NCBI GenBank assembly: GCA_965248735.1
Contig: OZ252146.1
Coordinates: 1,674,001 to 1,738,000 of the forward strand
Direction of reading: 5' to 3'
DNA from: Aldehydirespirator sp965248735
GTDB lineage: Bacteria; Actinomycetota; Acidimicrobiia; Acidimicrobiales; Aldehydirespiratoraceae
DNA length: 64,000 bases
Made by a program: the position numbers and the translations under genes. The notes under the pieces were generated by a model that saw only the letters and a list, made by a program, of their open reading frames with translations, did not search any database and was not told the DNA's origin. Positions 43,231 to 52,900 of the stretch are shown here, piece after piece; the first letter of the stretch is position 1, and each line of letters starts with the position of its first letter.

Positions 43231-43917
43231 CTAGAAGTATGTGATCTTGTGGGCTGGCTGCGCTAGGACCTCAGGAACGTGGCTGTGGTGCTCAACCCAG
43301 GTCTTTGTCTGGGGTGACAGCAAGCCCAGCATCCCGAGGATCAAGTCATGGTCCGCCCGGAGGTCCCAATGCAAGATCGGCTCGTGGTGCACGATGCGGT
43401 TTCGAAGCCTACGAATTCGGTTCAGCCGGTCGTGAAGGTGTCGCCGATCCTGCCGGGGGTCGAAGCACTGGTGTAGCACTGGTCGCCAGAGGCTCTCCTC
43501 ATAGCGCTTCGCGAATAGAGCAACCCAGAATCCGAGGCTCAATGCAGCAACAACACGTCCCGGATCTTGTGGCCCCTTCTGCCAGTCAAGCTTGTCCTTG
43601 GCGTCGTCAACCGCATCCTGCTGAGGTTGGCCAAGTTGTGGGTCCTCGAACCAGTACACCCCACCTACTTCCGTAATGGCATCGTGTACAGCGTTTCGCA
43701 ACGTCACTTCGAGTGCTTGAAGGGGCCCATGGAATGCGCCTCCGAGAGCAGCGTTGTAGGCGTAGAGTTGCAAGGCCCGTCTCCTGTCGCCCTCGGCGAG
43801 CTTGAGATAGGTGGCGAATCGCTCGCTAGAAATCGCGCTGCACAACGCCCGCATAGTTGCTCCGTCGTAGCGGAAGCGACTCGGTGTGCTCGTGGCCTGA
43901 CTAGGTGGTATCGTCAT
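43231..43917 (-). CDS. Abi_2-like protein with HEPN motif
   Basis: 228 residues. The pattern matches the Abi-like family linked to abortive infection: AYNAALGGAFHGPLQALEVTLRNAVHD, FWVALFAKRYEESLWRPVL, and the HEPN RNase-type motif RNRIVHHEPI (R-x4-H). No partner antitoxin gene is adjacent. The start could be the ATG at 43917 or Met22. Convergent with the aldehyde dehydrogenase, 15 bp apart. Role in phage defence is inferred from the family. Confidence 0.8.
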   Translation of the reverse strand: MTIPPSQATSTPSRFRYDGATMRALCSAISSERFATYLKLAEGDRRRALQLYAYNAALGGAFHGPLQALEVTLRNAVHDAITEVGGVYWFEDPQLGQPQQDAVDDAKDKLDWQKGPQDPGRVVAALSLGFWVALFAKRYEESLWRPVLHQCFDPRQDRRHLHDRLNRIRRLRNRIVHHEPILHWDLRADHDLILGMLGLLSPQTKTWVEHHSHVPEVLAQPAHKITYF

Positions 43918-43966
43918 ATCCGTGCGCTCCTTGTTGGCCTCTCACTGACGCCGCTCGGGGCAGAAT

Positions 43967-44019
43967 CCTCGGGAAAGCCGAGGAACTTAAGGGGGTGGCG
44001 CCGCACACGCGCCACCCCC
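43967..44019. terminator. two adjacent strong hairpins
   Basis: CCTCGG-GAAAG-CCGAGG (43967-43983), then an 11-bp perfect stem GGGGGTGGCGC / GCGCCACCCCC with a 7-nt loop (43991-44019). They lie between the GPP34 gene and the Abi_2-like gene, both read leftwards, and probably end transcription from the right; no T-run. Confidence 0.55.
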
Positions 44020-44100
44020 TGGCTCATTGTCTGCCGGGCGGTCACGACTTGCTCGGGTTCCTGAGCAGTTCGTTCGCGGCGAGAGGGCGCGAAGGGACCA

Positions 44101-44120
44101 TGAGAGTCACGCGACTCTCA
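44101..44120. other. third hairpin
   Basis: TGAGAGT-CACGCG-ACTCTCA, a 7-bp stem and 6-nt loop, 53 bp downstream of the GPP34 gene stop. May be part of the same termination region. Confidence 0.4.
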
Positions 44121-44172
44121 TTCAGCTACAGGTCAGATCCGCTGTGCCGCCCGTGGACTACGGGACTGGCCA

Positions 44173-44826
44173 CTAGAACATGCGGCCCTCTATGCGGACG
44201 GCGGCCAGCCACATCTCCATGTCGTGGATGGTCTGGGCCATGGCCTGGCCGATCAGGTCGAGCTTGCGCACCTGCTCGATGCGAGCCGCGGCCTGCTCCA
44301 GTTCCCGTTTTGGCAGCAGCTCCCGGAAGATCTCGCAGGCGTCGGCGAGTGCGATGATCACCACGTCGCGGGGTCCGGGGATCTGGTCCGAGAACAGCAC
44401 CTCCATGATGCGCAGCTTCACCTCGCGCTCGGCCCTGCCGTCGACCAGCGGATAGCGCCGGGACCGGAACACCCACAGGACGCGGTCCTCGTGATGTTCC
44501 AGGATGCCCGCGTCGACCAGACGGGACAGCGCCTCCTCGCGGATCTGCTCGCCCTTCCTGGCCGTGTGCTCCACCCAGTAGCGGGCGTCGCGCTGGTCGC
44601 CGGCCGCGATCTCGGCCAGGGTCGGGTCGAGCAGGCTGTCACCGACGGGGGTGCCGTCAACCAGGATGAGGTTCTCCGGGTCGGTGTCGATCCGGTTCTC
44701 CAGCGCCAGGTCCATGAGCACTGCCCCGGCGAGGGCCCGGTCCATCGACCACGACGGCACGTGCGCGAACTTGCCGTCGTCGTCGTGCAGCATCAGCAGG
44801 ATGATTTCCTCGGCGAATCTCAGCAT
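44173..44826 (-). CDS. GPP34 (GOLPH3-like) family phosphoprotein
   Basis: 217 residues, all-helical GOLPH3/Vps74 fold as found in actinobacteria: starts MLRFAEEIILLMLHDDDG, then DRALAGAVLMDLALENRI, YWVEHTARKGEQIREEALSRLVDAGILEHHEDRVLWVF and RRYPLVDGRAEREVKLRIMEVLF. In eukaryotes the family binds PI4P and glycosyltransferases; the bacterial role is not established. Stand-alone gene 50 bp from nrdB. Confidence 0.88.
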   Translation of the reverse strand: MLRFAEEIILLMLHDDDGKFAHVPSWSMDRALAGAVLMDLALENRIDTDPENLILVDGTPVGDSLLDPTLAEIAAGDQRDARYWVEHTARKGEQIREEALSRLVDAGILEHHEDRVLWVFRSRRYPLVDGRAEREVKLRIMEVLFSDQIPGPRDVVIIALADACEIFRELLPKRELEQAAARIEQVRKLDLIGQAMAQTIHDMEMWLAAVRIEGRMF

Positions 44827-44876
44827 GGCGCACTGTGTATCACATCGGCGCCGTCTCGAAACAGCCCGCGTCGCGT

Positions 44877-45998
44877 TCAGAAATCCTCGTCAAAGGAGAC
44901 CTCGCCCTCCACGCCCACCTGGTAGGCGGACACGGTGCGCTCAAAGAAGTTGGACAGCTCCTGCACGTCCTGCAGCTCCATGAACGAGAACGGGTTGCGG
45001 CTGCCGAAGCGGCGGGCCAAGCCCAGCTGCATGAGCCGCTGGTCGGCCACGAACTCGAGGTAGGAGCGGGTGTCGGCCACCGACATGCCCGGCACGCCCT
45101 CGCCCAGCAGGTCCGCCGCGAACTCATGCTCGGCGTCCACCGCCTCCGCGAGCATGTCGCTGATGTCGCGGCCGAGCTCCTCGTCGAACAGCTCAGGCTC
45201 CTCGCTCCGCACCGTGCGGATCACCTCGAAGGCGAAGTTCATGTGCATCGACTCGTCGCGGAACACCCAGTTTGTGCCCGCGGCCAGCCCGTTGAGCAGG
45301 CCCTTGGACCGCAGGAAGTACACGTAGGCGAAGGCGGCGAAGAAGAACAGGCCCTCGATGCAGGCCGCGAAGCAGATCAGGTTCAGCAGGAACCGGCGCC
45401 GGTCGGCCGCGGTGCGAAGCGGCCCGTTGCCGACGGAGCCCATCCACTTGAAGCAGAACTCGGCCTTGGCCCGTAGCGACGGGATGTTCTCGATGGCGGC
45501 AAACGCCTCGGCCCGCTCGTCGTGGTCGGGGATGTAGTTGTCGAGCAGGTTCAGGTAGAACTGAACGTGCAGCGCCTCTTCGAAGAGCTGGCGCGACAGG
45601 TACATCCTTGCCTCGGGCGCGTTGATGTGCTCGTAGAGGTTGAGCACCAAATTGTTGGCCACGATCGAGTCGCCGGTGGCGAAGAAGGCCACCAGCCGGC
45701 GGATCAGATGCTTCTCGGCCGGCATGAGCTTGCGATCCAGGTCCACCAGGTCGTCGGAGAAGTCGATCTCGTCGACGGTCCACGTGTTCTTGATCGCGTC
45801 GCGGTACATCTCGAAGAACTGCGGGTAGCGCATGGGCCGCAGCGTGAGGTCGAAGCCCGGGTCCAGGATGTTGGACCGAAGCGCGGGCTTCCCGGGCCGG
45901 GGCTCGGCCGCCCGATGAGGCTTGGAGCCTGCGGGAGGGGCGGGGGCGACGGAGTCCCGGCCGGGGAGATTGAAGTGATCGATGTCGGTGATGGCCAT
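44877..45998 (-). CDS. nrdB: ribonucleotide reductase class I beta subunit
   Basis: 373 residues, carries the diiron-tyrosyl cofactor. Ligands read as Asp in TGDSIV, Glu-x2-His in EEALHVQFY with the radical Tyr four residues after the His, Glu in CIEGLFFF, and Glu-x2-His in RDESMHMNF. Its ATG overlaps the nrdA stop by 1 bp (TGATG). The N-terminal 45 residues are a Pro/Ala-rich extension. Confidence 0.96.
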   Translation of the reverse strand: MAITDIDHFNLPGRDSVAPAPPAGSKPHRAAEPRPGKPALRSNILDPGFDLTLRPMRYPQFFEMYRDAIKNTWTVDEIDFSDDLVDLDRKLMPAEKHLIRRLVAFFATGDSIVANNLVLNLYEHINAPEARMYLSRQLFEEALHVQFYLNLLDNYIPDHDERAEAFAAIENIPSLRAKAEFCFKWMGSVGNGPLRTAADRRRFLLNLICFAACIEGLFFFAAFAYVYFLRSKGLLNGLAAGTNWVFRDESMHMNFAFEVIRTVRSEEPELFDEELGRDISDMLAEAVDAEHEFAADLLGEGVPGMSVADTRSYLEFVADQRLMQLGLARRFGSRNPFSFMELQDVQELSNFFERTVSAYQVGVEGEVSFDEDF

Positions 45999-48460
45999 CA
46001 GTCGCACGCCTCGCAGGTCTCGGGGTTCTCCAGCGAGCAGGCCGCCGCGGCGTCGGCGTCGGCTTCGGTGTCGGTGGCGGAGGAGCCGGTTCCGTTGGTG
46101 GTGGTCTGGTTGATGCGAGTCGCTGGCCTCGATCGCAGGTAGTAGGTGGTTTTCAGGCCCTGCTTCCACGCGTGCATGTACATCGACGACAGCTTCCCGA
46201 TGGTGGGAGCCTCCATGAACAGGTTCAGCGATTGGCTCTGGTCGATGAACGCGCCCCGCTGCGCGGCCATCTCGATCAGCGAGCGCTGCGGGATCTCCCA
46301 GGCAGTGCGATAGGTGGATCGCAGGTTCTCGGGAATGCGCTCGATTTGCTGGATCGAGCCCTCGGCCTTCTTGACCTCCGCTATCATCTTGTCGTCCCAC
46401 AGGCCCCGGGCCTTCAACTCGGCCACCAGGTAACGGTTGACCTGCATGAACTCGCCCGAGAGGGTCTCGCGCTTGAACAGGTTCGACACCTGGGGCTCGA
46501 TGCACTCGTAACAGCCTGCGATGGCGGCGATCGTGGCCGTTGGCGCGATGGCGATCAGCAGCGAGTTGCGCAGGCCGTGGGTGGCGATCCGCTCCCGCAG
46601 CGGCGTCCAGCGCTGCGGGTCGTGCGGATCCGCGCCCCACAGGTCGAACTGCAGGTCGCCGGCTGCGGCTCTGGTCTCCGCGAAGCCGGGGTGGGCGCCG
46701 GCGGCCTCGGCGAGCTCTGTGGAGGCCCACAGGGCGTTGAAGTAGATCTCCTCTGAGATGCGGCGGCTGAGGCTGCGGGCCTCGGGCGAGTCGAAGGTCA
46801 GGCCGAGCTTGAAGAACACGTCCTGCAGCCCCATCAGGCCCAGGCCCACTGGGCGCCAGCGTCGATTGGAGTCTTCGGACTCGTCGGTCGGGTAGTAGTT
46901 GATGTCGATGACGCGGTCCAGGAACGGCACTACCAGCCGGACCACCTCGCCGAGCCGCTCGAAGTCGAAGGACGGGGGGCTGCTGCCATTGGAGGAGCCG
47001 GTCCCTGCCGGCTGCACGAACGCGCCGAGGTTCACCGAGCCGAGATTGCACACTGCGGTCTCGCCGGCGCTGGTCACCTCGATGATCTCGGTGCACAGGT
47101 TCGACAGGTGCACCACCCGGCTGCGGTCGTTGCCGTCGCCGGCGTCGCGGTCGGGGCCGGTCTGGTTGCATTTGGCGTTGGAGGCGTCCTTGAAGGTCAT
47201 CCAGCCATTGCCGGTCTCGGCCAGGGTCCGCATCATGCGCGTGTAGAGCTGGCGCGCCGGGACCTGGCGCTCGAAGCGCCCGTCCGCTTCGGCCTGCTCG
47301 TATATGGTCCGGAACTCGTCGCCGTAGGTGTCGGTCAGCTCGGGCACCTTCTTGGGGTCGAACAGGCTCCACTGCCAGTCCTTCTCCACCCGCTCCATGA
47401 ACAGGTCGGGCACCCAGTTGGCGAGATTGATGTTGTGGGTGCGACGCGCGTGGTCGCCGGTGTTGTCGCGCAGCTCGAGGAACTGCTCGATGTCAGCGTG
47501 CCAGGCCTCCAGGTAGACGCACGCCGCGCCCTTGCGCCGTCCACCCTGGTTGACGGCCGCTACCGAGGAGTCAAGGGTCTTGAGCCACGGGACGATGCCG
47601 TTGGAGAGCCCGTTGGTGCCCCGGATCAGCGATCCCTTGGAGCGGACGCGGTGCCAGCCCACGCCGATGCCGCCCGCATACTTGGACAGCCTGGCGATGT
47701 CGGTGTAGCGCTTATAGATGCCCTCGAGGGAGTCCTCGGGAGAGTCGAGCAGGTAGCAGCTCGACATCTGCGGGTGCATGGTGCCCGAGTTGAACAGCGT
47801 CGGGCTCGACGGCAGGTAGGCCAGAGACGAGATCAGGTCGTAGAAGTTCACGGCCTCCTCCGCGTCGGTGCTCAGCCCGCAGGCCACCCGCAGGAAGAAG
47901 TACTGCGGGGTCTCGATCACCAGGCGGTTGTCGGGGTGGCGCAGCAGGTAGCGGTCGTACACGGTGCGAAGGCCGAAGAACTCGAAGTTGCGGTCGCGGC
48001 CGGAGTCGATGGCGGCGTTGAGGGCGGGCGAGTTGGCCTGCACGAACGCCGCGGTGCTGTCGCCGATCAGTCCCAGATGGTGGCCGGCGTCGATCGCCTC
48101 GGAGAACCAGGGGATGTTCTGGTTGCGGACCTCCTTGTCGATGTAGGTGGCCAGCATGCGGGCCGCGAGCTTCGAGTAGTTGGGCTCCTCCACGATGAGC
48201 CCGGCCGCAGTGCGGATGCTCAACTCGTCGAGCTCGCGGGTGGTGGCCCCGTCGGCGAGGGCCGCGATGGTGCGGGTGCTCACGGTCAGGGGATCGATGC
48301 CGAGCAGGCCCTCCGCGGCTCGGGCCACCGCGTTGACGATCTTGTTCACGTCGACTGGCTCGAGGCTGCCGTTGCGCTTGCGCACGCGCATGGTCGTTGG
48401 CACGGAGGTGGCCGGAGGCGCATCGGCGACGGTGGTCAGCCGGTCCTGGATCATCGTCAC
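45998..48460 (-). CDS. nrdA: ribonucleotide reductase class I alpha subunit
   Basis: 820 residues; reduces NDPs to dNDPs. An ATP-cone spans about residues 24-110 (RVRKRNGSLEPVDVNKIVNAV), so allosteric activity control is expected. Active-site Cys in MSSCYLLDSP, the NLCTEI radical site, and the tandem Tyr of the radical path in KTTYYLRSR are present. The C-terminal Cys pair is CEACD-type, preceded by an acidic linker. AGGAGG lies upstream of the ATG. First gene of nrdAB. Confidence 0.97.
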   Translation of the reverse strand: MTMIQDRLTTVADAPPATSVPTTMRVRKRNGSLEPVDVNKIVNAVARAAEGLLGIDPLTVSTRTIAALADGATTRELDELSIRTAAGLIVEEPNYSKLAARMLATYIDKEVRNQNIPWFSEAIDAGHHLGLIGDSTAAFVQANSPALNAAIDSGRDRNFEFFGLRTVYDRYLLRHPDNRLVIETPQYFFLRVACGLSTDAEEAVNFYDLISSLAYLPSSPTLFNSGTMHPQMSSCYLLDSPEDSLEGIYKRYTDIARLSKYAGGIGVGWHRVRSKGSLIRGTNGLSNGIVPWLKTLDSSVAAVNQGGRRKGAACVYLEAWHADIEQFLELRDNTGDHARRTHNINLANWVPDLFMERVEKDWQWSLFDPKKVPELTDTYGDEFRTIYEQAEADGRFERQVPARQLYTRMMRTLAETGNGWMTFKDASNAKCNQTGPDRDAGDGNDRSRVVHLSNLCTEIIEVTSAGETAVCNLGSVNLGAFVQPAGTGSSNGSSPPSFDFERLGEVVRLVVPFLDRVIDINYYPTDESEDSNRRWRPVGLGLMGLQDVFFKLGLTFDSPEARSLSRRISEEIYFNALWASTELAEAAGAHPGFAETRAAAGDLQFDLWGADPHDPQRWTPLRERIATHGLRNSLLIAIAPTATIAAIAGCYECIEPQVSNLFKRETLSGEFMQVNRYLVAELKARGLWDDKMIAEVKKAEGSIQQIERIPENLRSTYRTAWEIPQRSLIEMAAQRGAFIDQSQSLNLFMEAPTIGKLSSMYMHAWKQGLKTTYYLRSRPATRINQTTTNGTGSSATDTEADADAAAACSLENPETCEACD

Positions 48461-48628
48461 GTCGGTGCGCCTCCTCTCACCGGTTCATCGGTGTGCTCGG
48501 TGTGCCGCGAGTTCCCGATGCGGTCCGGTCACAACTTCGGAACCTGAATTACAGCACCGTAACTACACGCGTGTCAAATCGCGCTCCTGTCACCCCTTGA
48601 GCAGGGCTTCTTCATCGCGGCGCGCGGC

Positions 48629-48634
48629 TAGCGT
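48629..48634 (+). promoter_or_regulatory. -10 box, leaderless type
   Basis: TAGCGT, 7 nt before the GTG at 48642. A separate palindrome ACACGCGTGT (48565-48574) lies in the shared nrdA intergenic region and could be an operator for either gene. Confidence 0.4.
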
Positions 48635-48641
48635 TGCGAGA

Positions 48642-49610
48642 GTGGAGATACTCGACGTCGACTTGGTGGCTTTCGAGCGGGGCAACCGGGCCGCGCGGGC
48701 CGCAGTGGTGGACGGCGTGACGCGCAGCCTGGTCACCGGCTTCGTGTATGTGGCCCACGACCTCGGCGCTGGCGTCATCGACGAGGCCTACGGCCAGCTC
48801 GAGGCGTTCTTCGGCCTGCCCCAGGAGCGAAAGGACCGCTGCATCGCGGCCGGCGCCCACGGCGAGACCGGCTACACGCCGATGATGACCGAGACGGCTG
48901 CGATCTCGGACATCCCCGACCTCAAGGAGATGCTCAATTGGGGCGAGCCCGCTCCGGCGGGCCATCCGCTGCGCCAGCGCTACCCGCACCGCTACGGGCC
49001 GCCCGCGCTGCCCGAGGACGACCTGCCCGGCGTCACCGAACTGCTGCTCGGGTTCCACGCCTCGGTGCTCGACATCCAGCGCCGGGTGCTGAAGGTGATC
49101 GCGGCAGGGATCGGGATCCACGAGGACTTTTTCGACACCATGCTGGTCCACGGTTCGACCCTCACCCGGGCCATCCACTACCCGCCGATGAGCACCGCGC
49201 CCGGCGAGGGCTTCATGTGGGCGGCCGAGCACGGCGACATCAACCTCATCACCATGTTGCCGCGGGCGACGGCCCCGGGCCTGCAGGTACGCACCGACCG
49301 GGGCTGGGTCGATGCGATACCCCCCGAGGGCAGCGCCATCGTCAACACCGGCATGATGCTCGACCACCTGACCAACGGCGTCATCGGTGCGGGCATCCAC
49401 CGGGTGGTGGCCGCCGAGGGCCAGACCGGAGACCGCTATTCGGTGGTGCAGTTCGCCCACCCCACGCCTTGGACGATCCTGACGCCGCTGCCGACCTGCG
49501 TGACCGACGACAATCCGCTGCGCTACCCGTCGCTCTCCGCGGCCGACGCCCTGGCCAAGGTGATCTGGGAGATCAACCTGGTGGAGGACGGCCGCCGCAT
49601 CGGCTGCTAG
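48642..49610 (+). CDS. isopenicillin N synthase-like 2-oxoglutarate dioxygenase
   Basis: 322 residues, Fe(II) jelly-roll fold. Iron triad: His-x-Asp in AAEHGDINLITML and the His in GAGIHRVVAAEG; the Arg-x-Ser for 2-oxoglutarate is in DRYSVVQFAHP. The N-terminal GFVYVAHDLGAGVIDEAYGQLEAFFGLP is typical. Divergent from nrdA. Substrate unknown. Confidence 0.9.
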   Translation: MEILDVDLVAFERGNRAARAAVVDGVTRSLVTGFVYVAHDLGAGVIDEAYGQLEAFFGLPQERKDRCIAAGAHGETGYTPMMTETAAISDIPDLKEMLNWGEPAPAGHPLRQRYPHRYGPPALPEDDLPGVTELLLGFHASVLDIQRRVLKVIAAGIGIHEDFFDTMLVHGSTLTRAIHYPPMSTAPGEGFMWAAEHGDINLITMLPRATAPGLQVRTDRGWVDAIPPEGSAIVNTGMMLDHLTNGVIGAGIHRVVAAEGQTGDRYSVVQFAHPTPWTILTPLPTCVTDDNPLRYPSLSAADALAKVIWEINLVEDGRRIGC

Positions 49611-49640
49611 GTTCGAGATCCCGGACCAAGAAAGAACGGG

Positions 49641-49925
49641 ATGGTTCGCCGCGCCCTCAAGAGCATCCGAAGCGCCGTCGAGCAGTTCTACAACTTCCTG
49701 AGGGCGCTGTTCCGGACATCGACAGAACCATCGAACCGGGACAGCACCGCCGCTGAGCGAGCGAAGGCCGCGAAGCAGGTGGGCGACGCCATGCACGTCC
49801 GGGGCGGTCCGGGTTCCCAGGGCGGCTTCTCCGGCACCAGTGCTGCCGACGGGCTATTCGGCAAGGCGCTCGCCGATGGCCACACGAAGGCCCGCAAGAA
49901 GACTCCTCCGCCGAGGGCCCGATAA
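49641..49925 (+). CDS. small basic hypothetical protein
   Basis: 94 residues. Starts MVRRALKSIRSAVEQFYNFLRALF, an amphipathic basic helix, then a Gly/Ser-rich middle (HVRGGPGSQGGFSGTSAADGL) and a Lys/Pro/Arg-rich end. AAGAAAGAACGGG precedes the ATG, a weak ribosome site. It lies 30 bp after the dioxygenase and is convergent with ileS. No family recognised. Confidence 0.45.
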   Translation: MVRRALKSIRSAVEQFYNFLRALFRTSTEPSNRDSTAAERAKAAKQVGDAMHVRGGPGSQGGFSGTSAADGLFGKALADGHTKARKKTPPPRAR

Positions 49926-49941
49926 TCCGTTTCAGCGGGGG

Positions 49942-52900
49942 TCAGAACTGCCGGGTGCTGTCGCCGGGTCGGCGGCGCCGGGTTGTGCTGGGCATCAGGT
50001 AGCAGCGGGCCGCCTGCCCGTCAATGGTGACGTCATGGCTGACGAAGCCTGCCTGCCAGCGGCTGGTTGTGTACGACTCGGAGACCCCGCTGGCGTCGCC
50101 TCCGGTGGCCTCGAAGGTGGTGACCTCCAGGTCGGTGGCTAGCACCTGCTCGGCCACGTAGTCGTGCCACTGCTCCACGGCCGCGGCCTGCACCGCTGAG
50201 GCCAGCGCCAGCGACACCTTGATGCGGTCGGTCACCACGTAGCCGTAGCCGTCGATGCGGCGGCAGTCCTGGATCACCCTCACCGCGTCGCGGGCCCAGC
50301 CCTCGGCCTCCAGCTCCGGCGTGACCTCGGTGTCGAGCACGACCACGGCGTCGCCTGACTGCAGGCCGGCCGCGGCGCCGCCCTCCGACGCCTCCACCGC
50401 CAGCTCGAAGCTGCCCGCCTCCAGCACGTGGCCGGCCACGGTCGCTGTCCCGTCGTCGTTGCGGGTCCAGTCGCCCGAGCGGGCCGCCTTGAACACGGCC
50501 TGCACGTCCCCGCCCAGGCGGGGGCCCAGCACCGCGCCGTTGGGCCTCAACAGCAGCGAGGCGTGGGCTGAGAGGTCGTCGGTGAGCACCACCGACTTGA
50601 CGTTGATCTCGTCGGCCAGCAGGTCGCTGAGCGGCTCCAGGTCCTCCGCGCCGTCGCCGGCCACAATGACTTGGGCAAGCGGCAGGCGCACCCGCAGTCC
50701 GGCGTCCTCGCGCACCCGCAGCGCCGCGGAGGCCGCGTCGCGCAGGCGCTCCATGCGGGCCACCAGCGCGTCGTCGGCGGGCAGGCCCTCGGCGTCGGGG
50801 TCGGGCCAGCCGGCAAGATGCACCGACGATCCGCCGGTCAGCCCGCTGTGGATCTCCTCGGTGATCATGGGCAGGAAGGGAGCGGCCACCCGGGTCAGGG
50901 TGGTCAGCACCACGAAGAGGGTGTCGAAGGCCGCCCGGTCGGTGTCGGCGCTGCCCGCGTTCCAGAAGCGGTCCCGGGAGCGGCGGATGTACCAGTTGTT
51001 CAGCGCGTCGATGAAGGCTGCGATCTCGGCCGCGCCGCCGGGCAGGTCGTAGGCGTCCATCCGCTCGGTCACCCGCTGCACCATCGTGCGGGTGCGGGCC
51101 AGCACGTAGCGGTCCAGCACGTCGTCGCTGTCGGTGCGGGCCTCGGCCCGGTAGCCCTCGGCGTTGGCGTACATGGTGAAGAACGAATAGGCGTTCCACA
51201 CGGGCAGCAGGATCTGGCGGGTCACCTCGTCGATGCCGGCGTCGCTCACCCGCAGGTCGCCGCCCCGTACGATGTTGGCCGCCATCAGGTACCAGCGCAT
51301 GGCGTCGGCGCCCTGGTGCTCGAAGACGTCGGTCGGCTCGGTGTAGTTGCGCAGCTTCTTGGACAGCTTGGCGCCGTCCTCGGCCAGCAGGATGCCGTGA
51401 CAGATCACGTTGGAGAAGGCGGGCCGGTCGAACAGCGCTCCCGCCAGCACGTGCAGCGTGTAGAACCAGCCCCGGGTCTGGTTGATGTACTCCACGATGA
51501 AGTCGGCCGGGAAGTGGCTCTCGAACCACTCAGAGTTCTCGAACGGGTAGTGGACCTGCGCGAACGGCATGGAGCCCGACTCGAACCAGCAGTCGAGCAC
51601 CTCGGGCACCCGCCGCATCGTCGAGCGGCCGGTGGGATCGTCGGGGTTGGGGCGGGTGAGGGCGTCGATGAAGGGCCGGTGCAGGTCGTCGGGCCGCACC
51701 CCGAAGTCGCGCTCGAGCTCGTCGAGCGAGCCGTACACGTCGATGCGGGGGTAGGCGGGGTCGTCGCTGCGCCACACCGGGATGGGCGAGCCCCAGAACC
51801 GGTTGCGGCTGATCGACCAGTCCCGGGCGCCCTCCAGCCACATGCCGAAGCGGCCGTCTCGCACGTGGTCCGGCACCCAGTTGATCTGCTGGTTCAGCTC
51901 CGAGAGCCGGTCCCGGATGGCGGTCACCTGCACGTACCAGCTGTTGATGGCTCGATAGATGATGGGGGTGTCGGTGCGCCAGCAGTACGGGTAGTTGTGC
52001 TCGTAGCTGTCGTGGCGCACGATGCGGTCCTGGGCCCTGAGATGGCGGATGATCCCGGCGTTGGCCTCGAACACGTTGGTGCCGGCCCAGTCCGACACCG
52101 GCTCGGTGAAACGGCCCCGGTCGTCCACGGGCACCGCGTCGCCGATGGCGATCCCGTTGGCCTCGCACACTTCCTGGTCCTCGGCGCCGAAGCCGGGGGC
52201 CATGTGGACGATGCCGGTGCCTTCGGCGGTGTCGATGAAGTCGGCGGCCAGCACCCGGAAGGCCTCGGTGCGGTGGGCGAAGAAGTCGAACAGCGGGGTG
52301 TAGGCCCGCCCGACGAGTTCGCCTCCGCCGATGGTGCCGACCCGGCGGGCGTTCGACAGCTGGGCGTCGTAGGCGGCGACGGTGGCCTCGGCCAGCACGT
52401 AGTGGAAGCCGTCCTGCTCCACCACGGCGTAGGTGATGTCGGGTCCCACCGCCAGTGCCAGGTTCGACGGCAGCGTCCACGGCGTGGTGGTCCAGGCCAG
52501 CATCCGCATCGGTCCGGGGTCGCCGGGCTGGGGCACGAGGTCGAATGCCACTGTGATGGCCGGGTCCTGGCGGGGCCGGGTGGCGTCGTCGAGGCGTATC
52601 TCGAAGTTCGACAGCGGCGTCTCCGCCCCCCACGAGTACGGCATCACCCGGTAGGCCTCGTACACCAGCCCCTTGCGGTGGAGCTGGGCGAAGGCCCACA
52701 TGACCGACTCCATGTAGGTCAGGTCCATGGTCTTGTAGTCGTTGCCGAAGTCCACCCAGCGGGCCTGGCGGGTCACCGTGTCCTGCCACTCCCGGGTGTA
52801 GCGCACAACCGACTGGCGGCAGTGCTGGTTGAACTCGGCGATGCCGAACTCCTGCACGGCGGCCCGTCCGGCGACGCCCAGCTCGCGCTCGGTCTCCATC

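Noticed and set aside
43960..44130. tRNA gene
   Set aside because: Hairpins are present but no T-loop GTTCGANNC or cloverleaf spacing was seen.
44877..47372. 831-codon frame covering nrdB and part of nrdA
   Set aside because: It is nrdB extended upstream through an off-frame part of nrdA; the real nrdB start is the ATG at 45998.
48461..48641. NrdR box or cobalamin riboswitch before nrdA
   Set aside because: No 16-bp NrdR-type pair and no B12-box were found; only a short ACACGCGTGT palindrome.
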